This document shows positions 1 through 9,729 of a stretch of 37,879 nt of DNA, piece after piece. The stretch spans positions 1-37,879 of the forward strand of contig SVJN01000006.1 of the NCBI GenBank assembly GCA_015068965.1. The letters are read 5' to 3'. The notes under the pieces are model-generated. The model did not search any database, was not told the DNA's origin, and worked only from the letters and a program-made list of their open reading frames with translations. Each line of letters starts with the position of its first letter. Positions within the stretch are counted from its first letter, which is position 1. The translations under genes were made by a program, and so were the position numbers. This stretch comes from Oscillospiraceae bacterium (GTDB lineage Bacteria > Bacillota > Clostridia > UBA1381).

Positions 1-1413
1 GGAAAGAATCGTTATCGGGACGCATGGCTCAAAACACAAGGAGATTCTGTCCGCAATTTCTTCAAAAAACTGCGTGCAGCCCTGGATGAAAAGCACCCGG
101 AGGTACGCCTGAGCTTTTGCTGTTGTCCCTCCTCCTGGGACCCGGAGGGCTACAATGCCTTAGAGCTTGCAAAAATCATGGCAGGAAACACCCGTCCGTT
201 TTTGCGGCTTACCGGAGCGCCCTATTGGGTGTCGGAATGGGAAAACTATTTTTTCGGCAAAAAGACAATCAGCGAGGTCATTGAAATCACCAGAACACAG
301 ATGGCTTGGTGTAAGGATGAGGACATTGAGCTGATGACCGAGGGGGACACCTATCCCCGTCCCCGGTTTACTACCCCGGCGGCATATCTGGAAGCTCTGG
401 ATATGGTTTGTACCGCAGACGATGAATCGGTCGGATGCTTAAAATATATGCTCGACTATGTTTCTGACCCGGATTATGAGACCGGCTATATTGATGCGGC
501 GGCAGACAATCAGAAAAACTACCAACTGATTCACGATTATTTTTCTGATAAAACCTGCGTGGGTGTCCGTCCCTACAATCATATGCATTTAGCAGAGGAA
601 ATGGAGCTGGATTGTAACAGTTCGGAGTTATACCAGAACATTTTAAATACGCTCTATTATGCATCTGCGCGTTTTACCACAAAAAATTCTTTGCCGACTG
701 CTTTTGACGGGGACGGGGTGAATATTGTTTTTGGCGAAAATGCAAGACATATCCCCGAATCGTTGTTAAAAAACGGAAGTATCTTAGACCTTACTGCGGC
801 AAAGCTTCTGATCAAGCGAGGCATTGATGTCGGTATTGACACAGCAGATAGCGGGAAAGAATACGAAAAGTCAAATTTTGCGGATGTTCCTCAGGAATAT
901 TATGTGGATGAGGCGGTCTATACCCGTCTGGACCCTTATGCGTTTGAAACGCTGAAATTAAAGGACGGAGCCAGAGTTCTTTCCTATATCGGTGCGGATG
1001 AGAACCGGAAAATCGGCGTATTCTCCTACGAAAATAAAAACGGACAACGTTTTTGTGTTCTTCCCTTTGATGCAGAAAAAACAAAACTGCTACACGGCTT
1101 TTTCGGAAATTATGCCCGTCGCCGTCAGATGGTAAAGGAAATTGAGTGGCTGGGCAAAAAACCGCTTGATGCCTACATGGACGGAGATTATCCGGAATGC
1201 TATCTCATGGTCAAGAAAAATGCAGATTGCATGGCAATCGGCTTGTGGAATCTTTACCCGGATAAGATGAAAAAAACAAGAGTTGCTATCACTGTGCCGT
1301 TTGAGAAGGCTACCTTCTTAAATTGTGAAGGTCATACAGAGAACGGTGCAATCGTACTGGACAGCATCTTATATCCCTATGAATTTGCGGCAATTGAATT
1401 AAAACTTAAATAA
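1..1413 (+). CDS. C-terminal part of a hypothetical protein, possibly glycoside-hydrolase-like (5' end outside window)
   Basis: Frame 1 is open from base 1 (GKNRYRDAWLKTQGDSVRNFFKKLRAALDEKHPEVRLSFCCCPSSWDPEGYNALELAKIM...) straight into the listed 178 ORF, so the ATG at 178 is probably internal. Stop at 1411-1413, followed by a terminator. Confidence 0.7.
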   Translation, partial: GKNRYRDAWLKTQGDSVRNFFKKLRAALDEKHPEVRLSFCCCPSSWDPEGYNALELAKIMAGNTRPFLRLTGAPYWVSEWENYFFGKKTISEVIEITRTQMAWCKDEDIELMTEGDTYPRPRFTTPAAYLEALDMVCTADDESVGCLKYMLDYVSDPDYETGYIDAAADNQKNYQLIHDYFSDKTCVGVRPYNHMHLAEEMELDCNSSELYQNILNTLYYASARFTTKNSLPTAFDGDGVNIVFGENARHIPESLLKNGSILDLTAAKLLIKRGIDVGIDTADSGKEYEKSNFADVPQEYYVDEAVYTRLDPYAFETLKLKDGARVLSYIGADENRKIGVFSYENKNGQRFCVLPFDAEKTKLLHGFFGNYARRRQMVKEIEWLGKKPLDAYMDGDYPECYLMVKKNADCMAIGLWNLYPDKMKKTRVAITVPFEKATFLNCEGHTENGAIVLDSILYPYEFAAIELKLK

Positions 1414-1417
1414 CATC

Positions 1418-1454
1418 AATATCCCTTCGTGATTATGCGGAGGGATATTTTTTC
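1418..1454 (+). terminator. Rho-independent terminator
   Basis: AATATCCC...GGGATATT stem followed by a T-run directly after the stop of the upstream CDS. Confidence 0.8.
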
Positions 1455-1535
1455 TTGCCGTTGTACATCATTTGTCATAAATCATCCTCTTTTTTTTGTG
1501 CAAACATGAGAAAATCAAGAAAATTGCTTTATTCC

Positions 1536-1564
1536 TTGATTTTTATGCAGCTTAGTGATATAAT
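1536..1564 (+). promoter_or_regulatory. Sigma-A-type promoter driving the EPS operon
   Basis: TTGATT (1536-1541), 17 bp spacer, TATAAT (1559-1564), with a TGn extended -10 immediately before it. Confidence 0.7.
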
Positions 1565-1620
1565 GACAGTGTATGCCAAAATAACTAAAATATTATTTAT
1601 ATGAAAGAAGATGCAATAAA

Positions 1621-3921
1621 ATGGCAATTACTTATGAGAGAAAAAGACAAAAACAAAACAACATTTTATATACAGTTGTCACCGCAGTTTTGATTTGTTC
1701 GTTATTTCTTGCTATGGTTACCTCTTTTTATCTCGAGGCAGAGCACGAAGCATACGAAATGCTTCATATCCAGACAAAGCAGATTAAGGACGATTTAACT
1801 CTGCAATTGAAATCAGACAGAGAAAATCTTGTGACAATGGCAAACTTTGCCGCCAAGCTTCATTCGGACGGCGAAAGCTATAGCCTTATGTTTGATTCCT
1901 TCAAGCCAATCGGGTTGTTTTCTAATATCGGCATTTTAAATCCGGATCATACCTTTGTAACCAAGGTCGGTACAGTAGATTTAAACGGTAAAATTTCCTT
2001 TGCAGAGGAGGCAGCTCGCGGTGAATACCTAAGCGGCAGAATCCCCGACCTTACAAGAAGCAATGAAGAGCTGATCCGAAGTTCGGTTCCGATTAAGGTA
2101 AACGGTAAAACGGTTGGTATTTTATACGGCGTTATTCCCCTGGATACCATCGGCAAAAAATACAGAGCTATGGCAAAAGACCTGGATGCACAGCTTTTTG
2201 TTTATGATAAAGAAACCGGAAAATTTGTGATTGATACCCTGAACCAAAACCCGGGCGAATTGGAAAATTTCAAAGACAGACAGTATAACGACGGATATTC
2301 CTATGAGGATTTTATCAATTCAGACAATGGATACTCCTCCTTCAAATCCATCCTAACCGGTGAGGATTTATATGTGCATTATTCTACGTTGGAGGATTTT
2401 GACTGGGGAATTATGCTTGCCCGTTACGAAACGCAGGTGTTTGCAAAAACACATAAAATTGCCCAGAATTTGCTCATCACTTTCGTCGCAATGTTTTTGA
2501 TTATTGTAATTTATACACAGCTTGTGATGAAAAACGAGAAGGACAGAAGCAAGCTCCATGCAGAATCCTCGAAAATCCGAAAGCTTTTGATTGAAAGAAA
2601 TGAGCAATATACAAATATCACAGCGGCACTGAAAAACATCAAGGAATTTTCAAAATCACGATCCGCTTTCTTTACCGATACGGATGGAGAGGATTTCTGT
2701 TATATCCGTCCTTCCTTAGAGGATAAACTGTTGCTGGGAGAGGACAGAACCTACCTGCTTGGCGAGCTTTTCCGTTATGCCGCAAATCTCCACAGCATCA
2801 ACAATTCATCCATTGGTTATATGCAGATTATCCCGAATAGGCATCTGAAAGAAACCAATCCTGAATTATATGAATTCTTGTCAAAGCATGACATTTCTGA
2901 TATCACCTTTGCCGCAATTACGGATAAGAAAAACCATGTAAGCATTTTAGGAACCATCAATCCCGGAAAAAGTGTTACCATCCGGAAGCTGATTGAAGAT
3001 GTTGCAGTTTGCTTCTCCATTGCGATATACAACAAAAAGCATCTGAACAAAACAGAGCTTGCCGCAACCACCGATTCCCTGACCGGCGCATCCAACCGTG
3101 TGGCATATAAAAAGGATATCCTGTTATTTGACCGGGAAAAGCCAAAGGACTTTTCCTGCATTTATATTGATGTGAACGAGCTTCATATCAGAAACAACAA
3201 ATACGGACACGCCGCAGGCGATGAAATGCTTGTCTTTATTGCAAACACATTAAAGGACGTGTTCTTCGGGCATAGTATTTACCGCATGGGCGGCGATGAA
3301 TTCCTTGTTTTTGCAGAAAAAACAAGCCAGGAAAAAATCAAGCAGGATATCGAAATCTTCATCGAGCAGTTAAAGCCGAAGGGCTACAATGTTGCGATTG
3401 GTATGTCGTTCAGAAGTCAGAACACGGACTGTGAAGAATTGGTTCGTGAGGCTGAAATCAGAATGTACGAAGCAAAGGCACGGTATTATCAGAACAAAGA
3501 ACAAATCAGCACAGCTGAGGACAAGGACACCGATTATGTTCAGACCAAAACCGGCATCCGGGAAATTGATACCATGATTTCTGTGTTAAAAGAACATTAC
3601 AACGGTATTTACCGGGTATCCTTAGAAACTGATCATGCCCATCGCATTCTGATGCCTGCTTATCTTGGATATCACGAAAAGGAAGAAAGCTTTTCCAGGC
3701 TGCTGGCAAAATATATTGACGACATGGTACATCCCGATTATCACAGAGCGGTAACAAGCTTTTTGAATTATGATGCAATCAAAAGACAAATTGCAGAAGG
3801 CAAAACACCGTCCATTACATACAAAAAAGCAAACGGGGAAGCTGTGATCCTGAGTGTATACAGTTTAACCGAGGACAAGGACCACGTAAAGGATACGCTC
3901 TGGATTTTTGCCAAGGATTAA
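1621..3921 (+). CDS. Membrane-bound diguanylate cyclase-like protein: extracellular sensor (dCache-like) flanked by two TMs, GGDEF domain, C-terminal PAS-like region
   Basis: TMs near aa 15-35 and 285-305; RMGGDEFLVF motif intact; residues at the canonical I-site position (FFGH) do not match RxxD. Confidence 0.9.
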   Translation: MAITYERKRQKQNNILYTVVTAVLICSLFLAMVTSFYLEAEHEAYEMLHIQTKQIKDDLTLQLKSDRENLVTMANFAAKLHSDGESYSLMFDSFKPIGLFSNIGILNPDHTFVTKVGTVDLNGKISFAEEAARGEYLSGRIPDLTRSNEELIRSSVPIKVNGKTVGILYGVIPLDTIGKKYRAMAKDLDAQLFVYDKETGKFVIDTLNQNPGELENFKDRQYNDGYSYEDFINSDNGYSSFKSILTGEDLYVHYSTLEDFDWGIMLARYETQVFAKTHKIAQNLLITFVAMFLIIVIYTQLVMKNEKDRSKLHAESSKIRKLLIERNEQYTNITAALKNIKEFSKSRSAFFTDTDGEDFCYIRPSLEDKLLLGEDRTYLLGELFRYAANLHSINNSSIGYMQIIPNRHLKETNPELYEFLSKHDISDITFAAITDKKNHVSILGTINPGKSVTIRKLIEDVAVCFSIAIYNKKHLNKTELAATTDSLTGASNRVAYKKDILLFDREKPKDFSCIYIDVNELHIRNNKYGHAAGDEMLVFIANTLKDVFFGHSIYRMGGDEFLVFAEKTSQEKIKQDIEIFIEQLKPKGYNVAIGMSFRSQNTDCEELVREAEIRMYEAKARYYQNKEQISTAEDKDTDYVQTKTGIREIDTMISVLKEHYNGIYRVSLETDHAHRILMPAYLGYHEKEESFSRLLAKYIDDMVHPDYHRAVTSFLNYDAIKRQIAEGKTPSITYKKANGEAVILSVYSLTEDKDHVKDTLWIFAKD

Positions 3922-3945
3922 GGATTTGCAAACGGAGGAAAGAAA

Positions 3946-4326
3946 TTGATACTGCAGTTATTTAAGTTTGCAATTGTGGGCGTGATTGCCGCAATTGTAG
4001 ACGTAGGAGTTCTTGTTTTATTAAAAGAAAAGCTATTTGTTGATGTATTGCTTGCTTCGTCAATTTCCTTTTGCGTTTCTGTTACGGTAAACTACCTTTT
4101 GAGTATGACCTTTGTTTTTAAAAGTAAAAAACAGAACAAAATCAAGGAATTTATTCTGTTCATACTCCTGAGCATCGGCGGACTGGGTTTAAACCAATTT
4201 ATATTATGGCTGGGGATAAAATTTACCTCCATCCATTATCTGATTGTAAAATTTCTTGCGATGGTCATTGTTCCGATTTACAATTTTGTAACCAGAAAGC
4301 TGTTTCTTGAGGCAAAGGAAAAATAA
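3946..4326 (+). CDS. GtrA-like membrane protein
   Basis: 126 aa, four hydrophobic segments, GtrA-like start LQLFKFAIVGVIAAIVDVGVLVLL; TTG start after GGAGGAAAGAAA. Confidence 0.85.
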   Translation: MILQLFKFAIVGVIAAIVDVGVLVLLKEKLFVDVLLASSISFCVSVTVNYLLSMTFVFKSKKQNKIKEFILFILLSIGGLGLNQFILWLGIKFTSIHYLIVKFLAMVIVPIYNFVTRKLFLEAKEK

Positions 4327-4357
4327 ATGCGAACACACACGACAGGAGGATAACCAA

Positions 4358-5887
4358 GTGGCAAAAAAGGATTCAAGAATTAAGCTGAACCTGATTTCAT
4401 CGGTGACGTGTCAGGTTGTGCTAATTGCAATTTCTTTTCTTTTACCAAAGCTTTACCGGGAACAATTCGGTTCTGATGTCAACGGCGTTCTGGATATCAT
4501 AAAACAGATTTTTACATATATGTGTCTTTTGGAGGCAGGGGTCGGGCTTGCCACAACCCAGGCACTCTACAAGCGAATCGGCAAACAAGACTATCCGAGT
4601 GCAAGCGCTGTTCTTTCTGCAACACATTCCTTCTATGTCAGAACAGGCTTTTTGTACGGTGCGATTGTACTTGTGATTGCAGTTGTGTTTTCCTTTGTGA
4701 TAGACACACCGGTAAAGAATGGCTATGTTTTGTTTGCTCTGATTATATTAAATGCCCTGCCATCATTATTCAGTTACTTTGTACTGGCAAAATACAGAAT
4801 CCTGATGGAGGCAGACGGAAGAAACTATGTCCTCAACAATTCCGAAATCGTGTTGCATCTTGCCTCGAATGCCGGAAAATTACTGGTTCTGCATCTGGCA
4901 CCGAATCTTATCCTGATTCAGCTTGTTTATTGCTCAATTGAGCTTGTCCGCTACGGATACTTATATATTTATGCCAAACGCAGATATCAATGGCTTGATT
5001 TAAAGACAAAGCCTGATTTTGAAGCCATTTCCCAGAAGAATTCCGTTTTGGTGCATCAGATTTCGGGCATGGTGTTCAATAACACCGACATCATGCTGAT
5101 TCCGATTTTTTGTAAATATGCTTCGGTAAACAGCTTCGGTATGACAAGTGTTTATTCCCTGTACCAGCACGTGTTCTTCGCACCGGTACAGGCATTGATT
5201 ACACGGATTGCATCCTCCTTTACCTTTGCATTGGGACAGATGTTTCATGTTGACCGGGAAAAATTTGATAAACTGTTTCATACCTATGAAACCTTCTATA
5301 TTATGACGACCTTTCTCATTTATACCCTGATGGCGGTATTCTTGTTGCCGCTGTTACAGATTTATACAAAGAACATGACCGATGCACCCTACATCAACAC
5401 AACTTTGTTGTTCCTTTTTGTGCTGATGCAGTTACTCGCAAACGGTAAGCTTCCCGTCAGCGGTATCATTGAGTATGCAGGCGATTTTAAAAAAACCCGC
5501 TCCCACGCAATCTGGGAAATGGGAATCAATCTCACCATTTCTATCGTTGCATTGATTTATATAGGAATCTGCGGAGCATTGATTGGCACAATTGCGGCAC
5601 TTTTGTACCGCGGCATTGTGACAATTTACCATTCCAATAAGAAAATTTTAAAAAGAAGTCAGATGCAAACCTATAAAATCCTGATTACCAACGGTGCCGT
5701 TTTTACAATCGTTATGGCAATCTTTTTTGTGGATACATTTGAGAACCTTTCCTTTTTAAAGCTGTTACTGAACGGAATGCTCCATTCTGTCTGGATTGCG
5801 GGATTATATATCCTTGCAAACCTTATCTTTCATCGGGATGCTTTTAAAACAATGCTTGATTTATATAGGGAGAAGAAAAAACAATGA
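4358..5887 (+). CDS. Wzx-like polysaccharide flippase (MATE/MOP superfamily)
   Basis: ~510 aa, about 12 hydrophobic segments; preferred GTG start at 4358 with AGGAGG upstream rather than the listed 4307. Confidence 0.85.
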   Translation: MAKKDSRIKLNLISSVTCQVVLIAISFLLPKLYREQFGSDVNGVLDIIKQIFTYMCLLEAGVGLATTQALYKRIGKQDYPSASAVLSATHSFYVRTGFLYGAIVLVIAVVFSFVIDTPVKNGYVLFALIILNALPSLFSYFVLAKYRILMEADGRNYVLNNSEIVLHLASNAGKLLVLHLAPNLILIQLVYCSIELVRYGYLYIYAKRRYQWLDLKTKPDFEAISQKNSVLVHQISGMVFNNTDIMLIPIFCKYASVNSFGMTSVYSLYQHVFFAPVQALITRIASSFTFALGQMFHVDREKFDKLFHTYETFYIMTTFLIYTLMAVFLLPLLQIYTKNMTDAPYINTTLLFLFVLMQLLANGKLPVSGIIEYAGDFKKTRSHAIWEMGINLTISIVALIYIGICGALIGTIAALLYRGIVTIYHSNKKILKRSQMQTYKILITNGAVFTIVMAIFFVDTFENLSFLKLLLNGMLHSVWIAGLYILANLIFHRDAFKTMLDLYREKKKQ

Positions 5888-6618
5888 AGATTCCAAAAGT
5901 AATTCACTATTGCTGGTTCGGAAAAGGGAAAATGCCGGCACTTGCCGAAAAATGTATTGCAAGCTGGAAAAAATACTGTCCGGAATACAAAATCATTTGC
6001 TGGAACGAAGAGAATTTTGACATTTCGCAGAACCGATATGCCAGGGAGGCATACGATGCCGGCAAATGGGCTTTTGTCAGCGATTATGTAAGACTCAAGG
6101 TGTTGTATGATGAGGGTGGAATTTATCTGGATACCGACGTGGAGCTATTAAAGCCGTTGGACAAGCTGATTGAAACAACCGGATATATGGGCTTTGATGA
6201 TAACGGCATCATTTCCACCGGACTCGGCTTTGCCTGCGAGCCCGGGAATGAATTGGTCGGCAGACTGCTTGCAGATTATGATGACATTTCCTTTATCCTT
6301 CCGGACGGCAGTTATGATATGACACCCTGCCCGGACAGAAATACCAATACAATGAAAATGCTTGGTTTGGATATCAGAAATCAGGACCAGATATTTATGG
6401 GAATCCATATGTTACCCGAGGATTATCTGTGTCCGATGAAATATTATACCGGAAAAAAAATCATTACGAAAAACACCTATTCCATCCACCACTTTTGTGC
6501 TTCGTGGACTTCCAAAACTGCGAAGCGGACACTCTTTATCAAGCGGATTGTCGGTGTAAAATTGTATGATAAATTATACGGAAAATTTCTACATAAATTC
6601 AAATGGCTGGAGTGGTAG
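5884..6618 (+). CDS. GT32-like (TcdA/TcdB-type sugar-binding DXD) glycosyltransferase
   Basis: IPKVIHYCWFGKGKMP and DEGGIYLDTDVELLKPLD motifs; ATGA overlap with the preceding gene. Confidence 0.88.
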   Translation: MKIPKVIHYCWFGKGKMPALAEKCIASWKKYCPEYKIICWNEENFDISQNRYAREAYDAGKWAFVSDYVRLKVLYDEGGIYLDTDVELLKPLDKLIETTGYMGFDDNGIISTGLGFACEPGNELVGRLLADYDDISFILPDGSYDMTPCPDRNTNTMKMLGLDIRNQDQIFMGIHMLPEDYLCPMKYYTGKKIITKNTYSIHHFCASWTSKTAKRTLFIKRIVGVKLYDKLYGKFLHKFKWLEW

Positions 6619-8162
6619 TTTTGCCTGAAAAAGTGTTAAAAAAACTCAATACTTACCTGTTGCCCCAATGGAAGGTTTGCTTTTTTGCAAGCCTGCTGGT
6701 CGGTCTGGTTGCACATTTATATAAGATAACAAGCTGGCTTCCGAATTGGGACTCGCTGGTATTCCGGTACGATTCGCAGAATATGATTGCACTCGGAAGA
6801 TGGTTTTTGCCGGTTGCCTGCTCGTTTAGCTCCTTCTATGACCTGCCGTTTTTAAACGGTATTCTCGCAATTGTGTTCCATGCGCTTGGTGCAGTATGCA
6901 TTTGCAAAATACTCAAGGTACAGAAAAAAATCACCGCCGGTCTGATTGGAGCCGTGATTGTCTCCTTCCCGACCGTCACCTCGGTGCTAATGTATAATTA
7001 TGTAGCAGACGGTTATGCAATTTCCTTTTTTCTTGCAACGCTTGCGGCTCTGCTTCTGACAAAGGAAAAACCGAAATACCTGCTTTCAGCGGTACTCATT
7101 GCCTTGTCAACCGGAATCTATCAGGCATATATTACGGTTACCGTCATGCTGGTTTTACTCCGGCTGATTGATGAAATTGTGTTTGGCAACACATCCTTCC
7201 GGCTTGTACTGACAAAGGCGCTTCGCATCCTTTTATCAGGTGTTTTAGGAATGGCATTCTACGCAATCACACTCAAAGCAATGCTTGGCATCTGCTCGGT
7301 GGAGTTGCTGGATTATCAGGGAATCAATTCCTCTGCCTCCTTGTCGGGCATTGATTTATTCGCTTCCTTGTATGTTGTGAAGCAGAGCTTTTTGAAATGC
7401 TTCTTTGATTTATCCGGCGGTATCAACGTATCTGTTGTACTGAATGGGATTCTTCTGATACTGACACTTTTCTGTTACATCCGGCAAATCATAACAAAAA
7501 AGCTTTATCAACAACCTGCAAAGCTTTTGCTGCTTGCAGTATTCGGGGTTCTTTCGATACTCGGCTCTGCCGCACTTGCATTTATCAACGCAGAAATTGA
7601 CTATCATAATCTCATGCTGATGGGCTATTGCGTGTTCTATCTGTTCTTCCTCTTGCTTTATGAAAGAGGTACGGAAAAATTTGCCGAACTCCGGTGCTGG
7701 ACTGTGCTGATTACTGCAACGATACTCGTTGCAAATCAAGTAGTTATCTCCAATGTGAGCTATCACAAGGCACAAATGGCATACGAAAAATCCTACGGCG
7801 TTTTATTAAGAATTGCAGACCGGATGGAACAGACACCGGGGCAGGAGCAATGCAACAGACTGCTTGTCATTGGCGCACTCAAAAACAGCGAAGCCTACAG
7901 CGTTACGCTTCCTCCGGTTATCACCGGAATCACAGACGGATATATTCTCCGTGCTGACGATGAAACCGTCGGACAAAGTGTTTTGTGCAGTGCATTAAAC
8001 GATTACTGCGATAAAAATTATGAATTCATCAGCGGTGAAGAAAAGAAAGCCTTCCTGCAAACAGAAGAAGTAAAAGCCATGAACACATGGCCGCAGGACG
8101 GTTGTATTAAAACAATAGAGGATACAATCATCATTAAGCTTGGTACGGAAGGTGAAAAATAA
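6603..8162 (+). CDS. GtrII-like membrane glucosyltransferase
   Basis: Polytopic protein with the LPNWDSLVFRYDSQNMIALGRWFLP region typical of GtrII-type transferases; overlaps the upstream gene. Confidence 0.75.
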   Translation: MAGVVVLPEKVLKKLNTYLLPQWKVCFFASLLVGLVAHLYKITSWLPNWDSLVFRYDSQNMIALGRWFLPVACSFSSFYDLPFLNGILAIVFHALGAVCICKILKVQKKITAGLIGAVIVSFPTVTSVLMYNYVADGYAISFFLATLAALLLTKEKPKYLLSAVLIALSTGIYQAYITVTVMLVLLRLIDEIVFGNTSFRLVLTKALRILLSGVLGMAFYAITLKAMLGICSVELLDYQGINSSASLSGIDLFASLYVVKQSFLKCFFDLSGGINVSVVLNGILLILTLFCYIRQIITKKLYQQPAKLLLLAVFGVLSILGSAALAFINAEIDYHNLMLMGYCVFYLFFLLLYERGTEKFAELRCWTVLITATILVANQVVISNVSYHKAQMAYEKSYGVLLRIADRMEQTPGQEQCNRLLVIGALKNSEAYSVTLPPVITGITDGYILRADDETVGQSVLCSALNDYCDKNYEFISGEEKKAFLQTEEVKAMNTWPQDGCIKTIEDTIIIKLGTEGEK

Positions 8163-9011
8163 GTGATATATTATTGCGCAGACGATTACGGTCTTGATGA
8201 AACCTCCTCCCTGCACATCCGGCAATGTATTGCCGAAGGTGTGCTGAACAAGGTCAGCGTTTTCCCGAACTTTGAGAATGTGGATTTACACAAGCTATCA
8301 GAGCAGAAGGATGTCAGGCTTTCCTTGCACTTGAACCTGGTAGAAGGACGGTGCATGGCAGATGCTTCCCGAATCAATCTGATTGCTGACCAAAACGGAA
8401 ATTTCAGATACACCTTTGGCGGACTGTTCCGATTGGGATTGCTTCATAGAAAAGAGCTGGAGGAACAGCTCTACCGGGAAATCAAAGCACAGATTTTATA
8501 CTGGAAAAGCATTTTGCCTGCCGGTGCTCCCTTCTGCATCGACAGCCATCAGCATACACATATGATTCCGGCAGTGTTCAAGGCCCTACTCCGGGTTTTG
8601 AAGGAGGAAGACATCAAGGTGGATTATTTACGGATTCCGGCAGAGCCTTTGCTGCCATATCTCACAACGCCGTCTCTGTATGCAACCTATAGCGGAATCA
8701 ACCTTATAAAGCAATGGCTTCTGAAATTTTTGTGGCAATGGAACCGGAAATACACAAAAAATGAACCGGTATCCACCTCCTGCTTTTTCGGAATCCTCTT
8801 TTCCGGAAGAATGGATGAAAAAAGAGTCAGAAAGCTTCTGCCGAAATATCAAAGGCTTGCAGAAAAAAGAGGATTTGATATCGAGGTATTATTCCATCCC
8901 GGTTACCTGAAAAAAATTAACCCCGATTTTAAAGACAAAAACATTGTTTTTGAAGCATTTTATTTATCAGAAAACAGAAAAACAGAATATGATTCTGTAA
9001 TGAAAATATGA
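8163..9011 (+). CDS. ChbG/YdjC-like carbohydrate deacetylase
   Basis: CADDYGLDE N-terminus and DSHQHTHMIPAV metal-site motif; GTG start. Confidence 0.88.
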   Translation: MIYYCADDYGLDETSSLHIRQCIAEGVLNKVSVFPNFENVDLHKLSEQKDVRLSLHLNLVEGRCMADASRINLIADQNGNFRYTFGGLFRLGLLHRKELEEQLYREIKAQILYWKSILPAGAPFCIDSHQHTHMIPAVFKALLRVLKEEDIKVDYLRIPAEPLLPYLTTPSLYATYSGINLIKQWLLKFLWQWNRKYTKNEPVSTSCFFGILFSGRMDEKRVRKLLPKYQRLAEKRGFDIEVLFHPGYLKKINPDFKDKNIVFEAFYLSENRKTEYDSVMKI

Positions 9012-9709
9012 AAAGGAAGTGTACGTTCATGCCCTACATTGACCAGGACAAAGTTGACGCAAAAACAAGAGAAAAATTAGAAGCGATTATCAAAAAATCC
9101 TATTCCACTTATTGGACAAGAAAACGGTTATTTGATATCTTTTTTGCAACCCTGATTCTGCTGTTTTTCCTGCCCCTGATGATTGTCATTTCGATTATTA
9201 TTGTCATTGACGATCCGAGTGCAGGACCTTTCTACAAGCAGATCAGAGTCGGTCGCCACGGGGAAGAATTTTATATGTATAAATTCCGTACCATGCGTGC
9301 GAATGCGGACAAAATGATTGATGAGCTGGCAAAACAGAACGAAATGGACGGTCCGGTATTTAAAATGAAGGAAGATCCCCGCATCACAAGATTCGGAAAA
9401 TTCCTAAGAAAGATTTCCTTAGATGAGCTGATGCAATTCTTTAATGTATTCAAGGGCGATATGACCTTGGTTGGTCCGAGACCGCCCCTTCCCCGTGAAG
9501 TCAAATACTATACCGATTATCAGAGATTAAGACTCTTAGTGACTCCCGGTCTTACCTGCACCTGGCAGATTTCCAAAAACAGAAACGACATTCCCTTTGA
9601 GGAATGGGTGGAAATGGATATCGAATACATACAGACAAGAACCTATTGGAATGATTTGAAAATCATGCTGAAAACACCGATTGTAATGCTGACCGCTACC
9701 GGAAGATAA
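9008..9709 (+). CDS. Undecaprenyl-phosphate sugar-phosphate transferase (initiating bacterial sugar transferase)
   Basis: YKQIRVGRHGEEFYMYKFRTMRANADK, ITRFGKFLRKISLDELMQFFNVFKGDMTLVGPRPPLPREV. Real start could be ATG 9029. Confidence 0.95.
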   Translation: MKRKCTFMPYIDQDKVDAKTREKLEAIIKKSYSTYWTRKRLFDIFFATLILLFFLPLMIVISIIIVIDDPSAGPFYKQIRVGRHGEEFYMYKFRTMRANADKMIDELAKQNEMDGPVFKMKEDPRITRFGKFLRKISLDELMQFFNVFKGDMTLVGPRPPLPREVKYYTDYQRLRLLVTPGLTCTWQISKNRNDIPFEEWVEMDIEYIQTRTYWNDLKIMLKTPIVMLTATGR

Positions 9710-9729
9710 TCTGATTTGGAGTGAAAAAA

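Noticed and set aside
1414-1620. Possible c-di-GMP (GEMM) riboswitch before the EPS operon
   Set aside because: The leader after the predicted TSS is only ~50 nt and no GEMM-like conserved segments were recognised.
4522-4941. 139-aa ORF overlapping the Wzx-like gene in another frame
   Set aside because: Cys-rich, atypical composition, fully inside a well-supported CDS.
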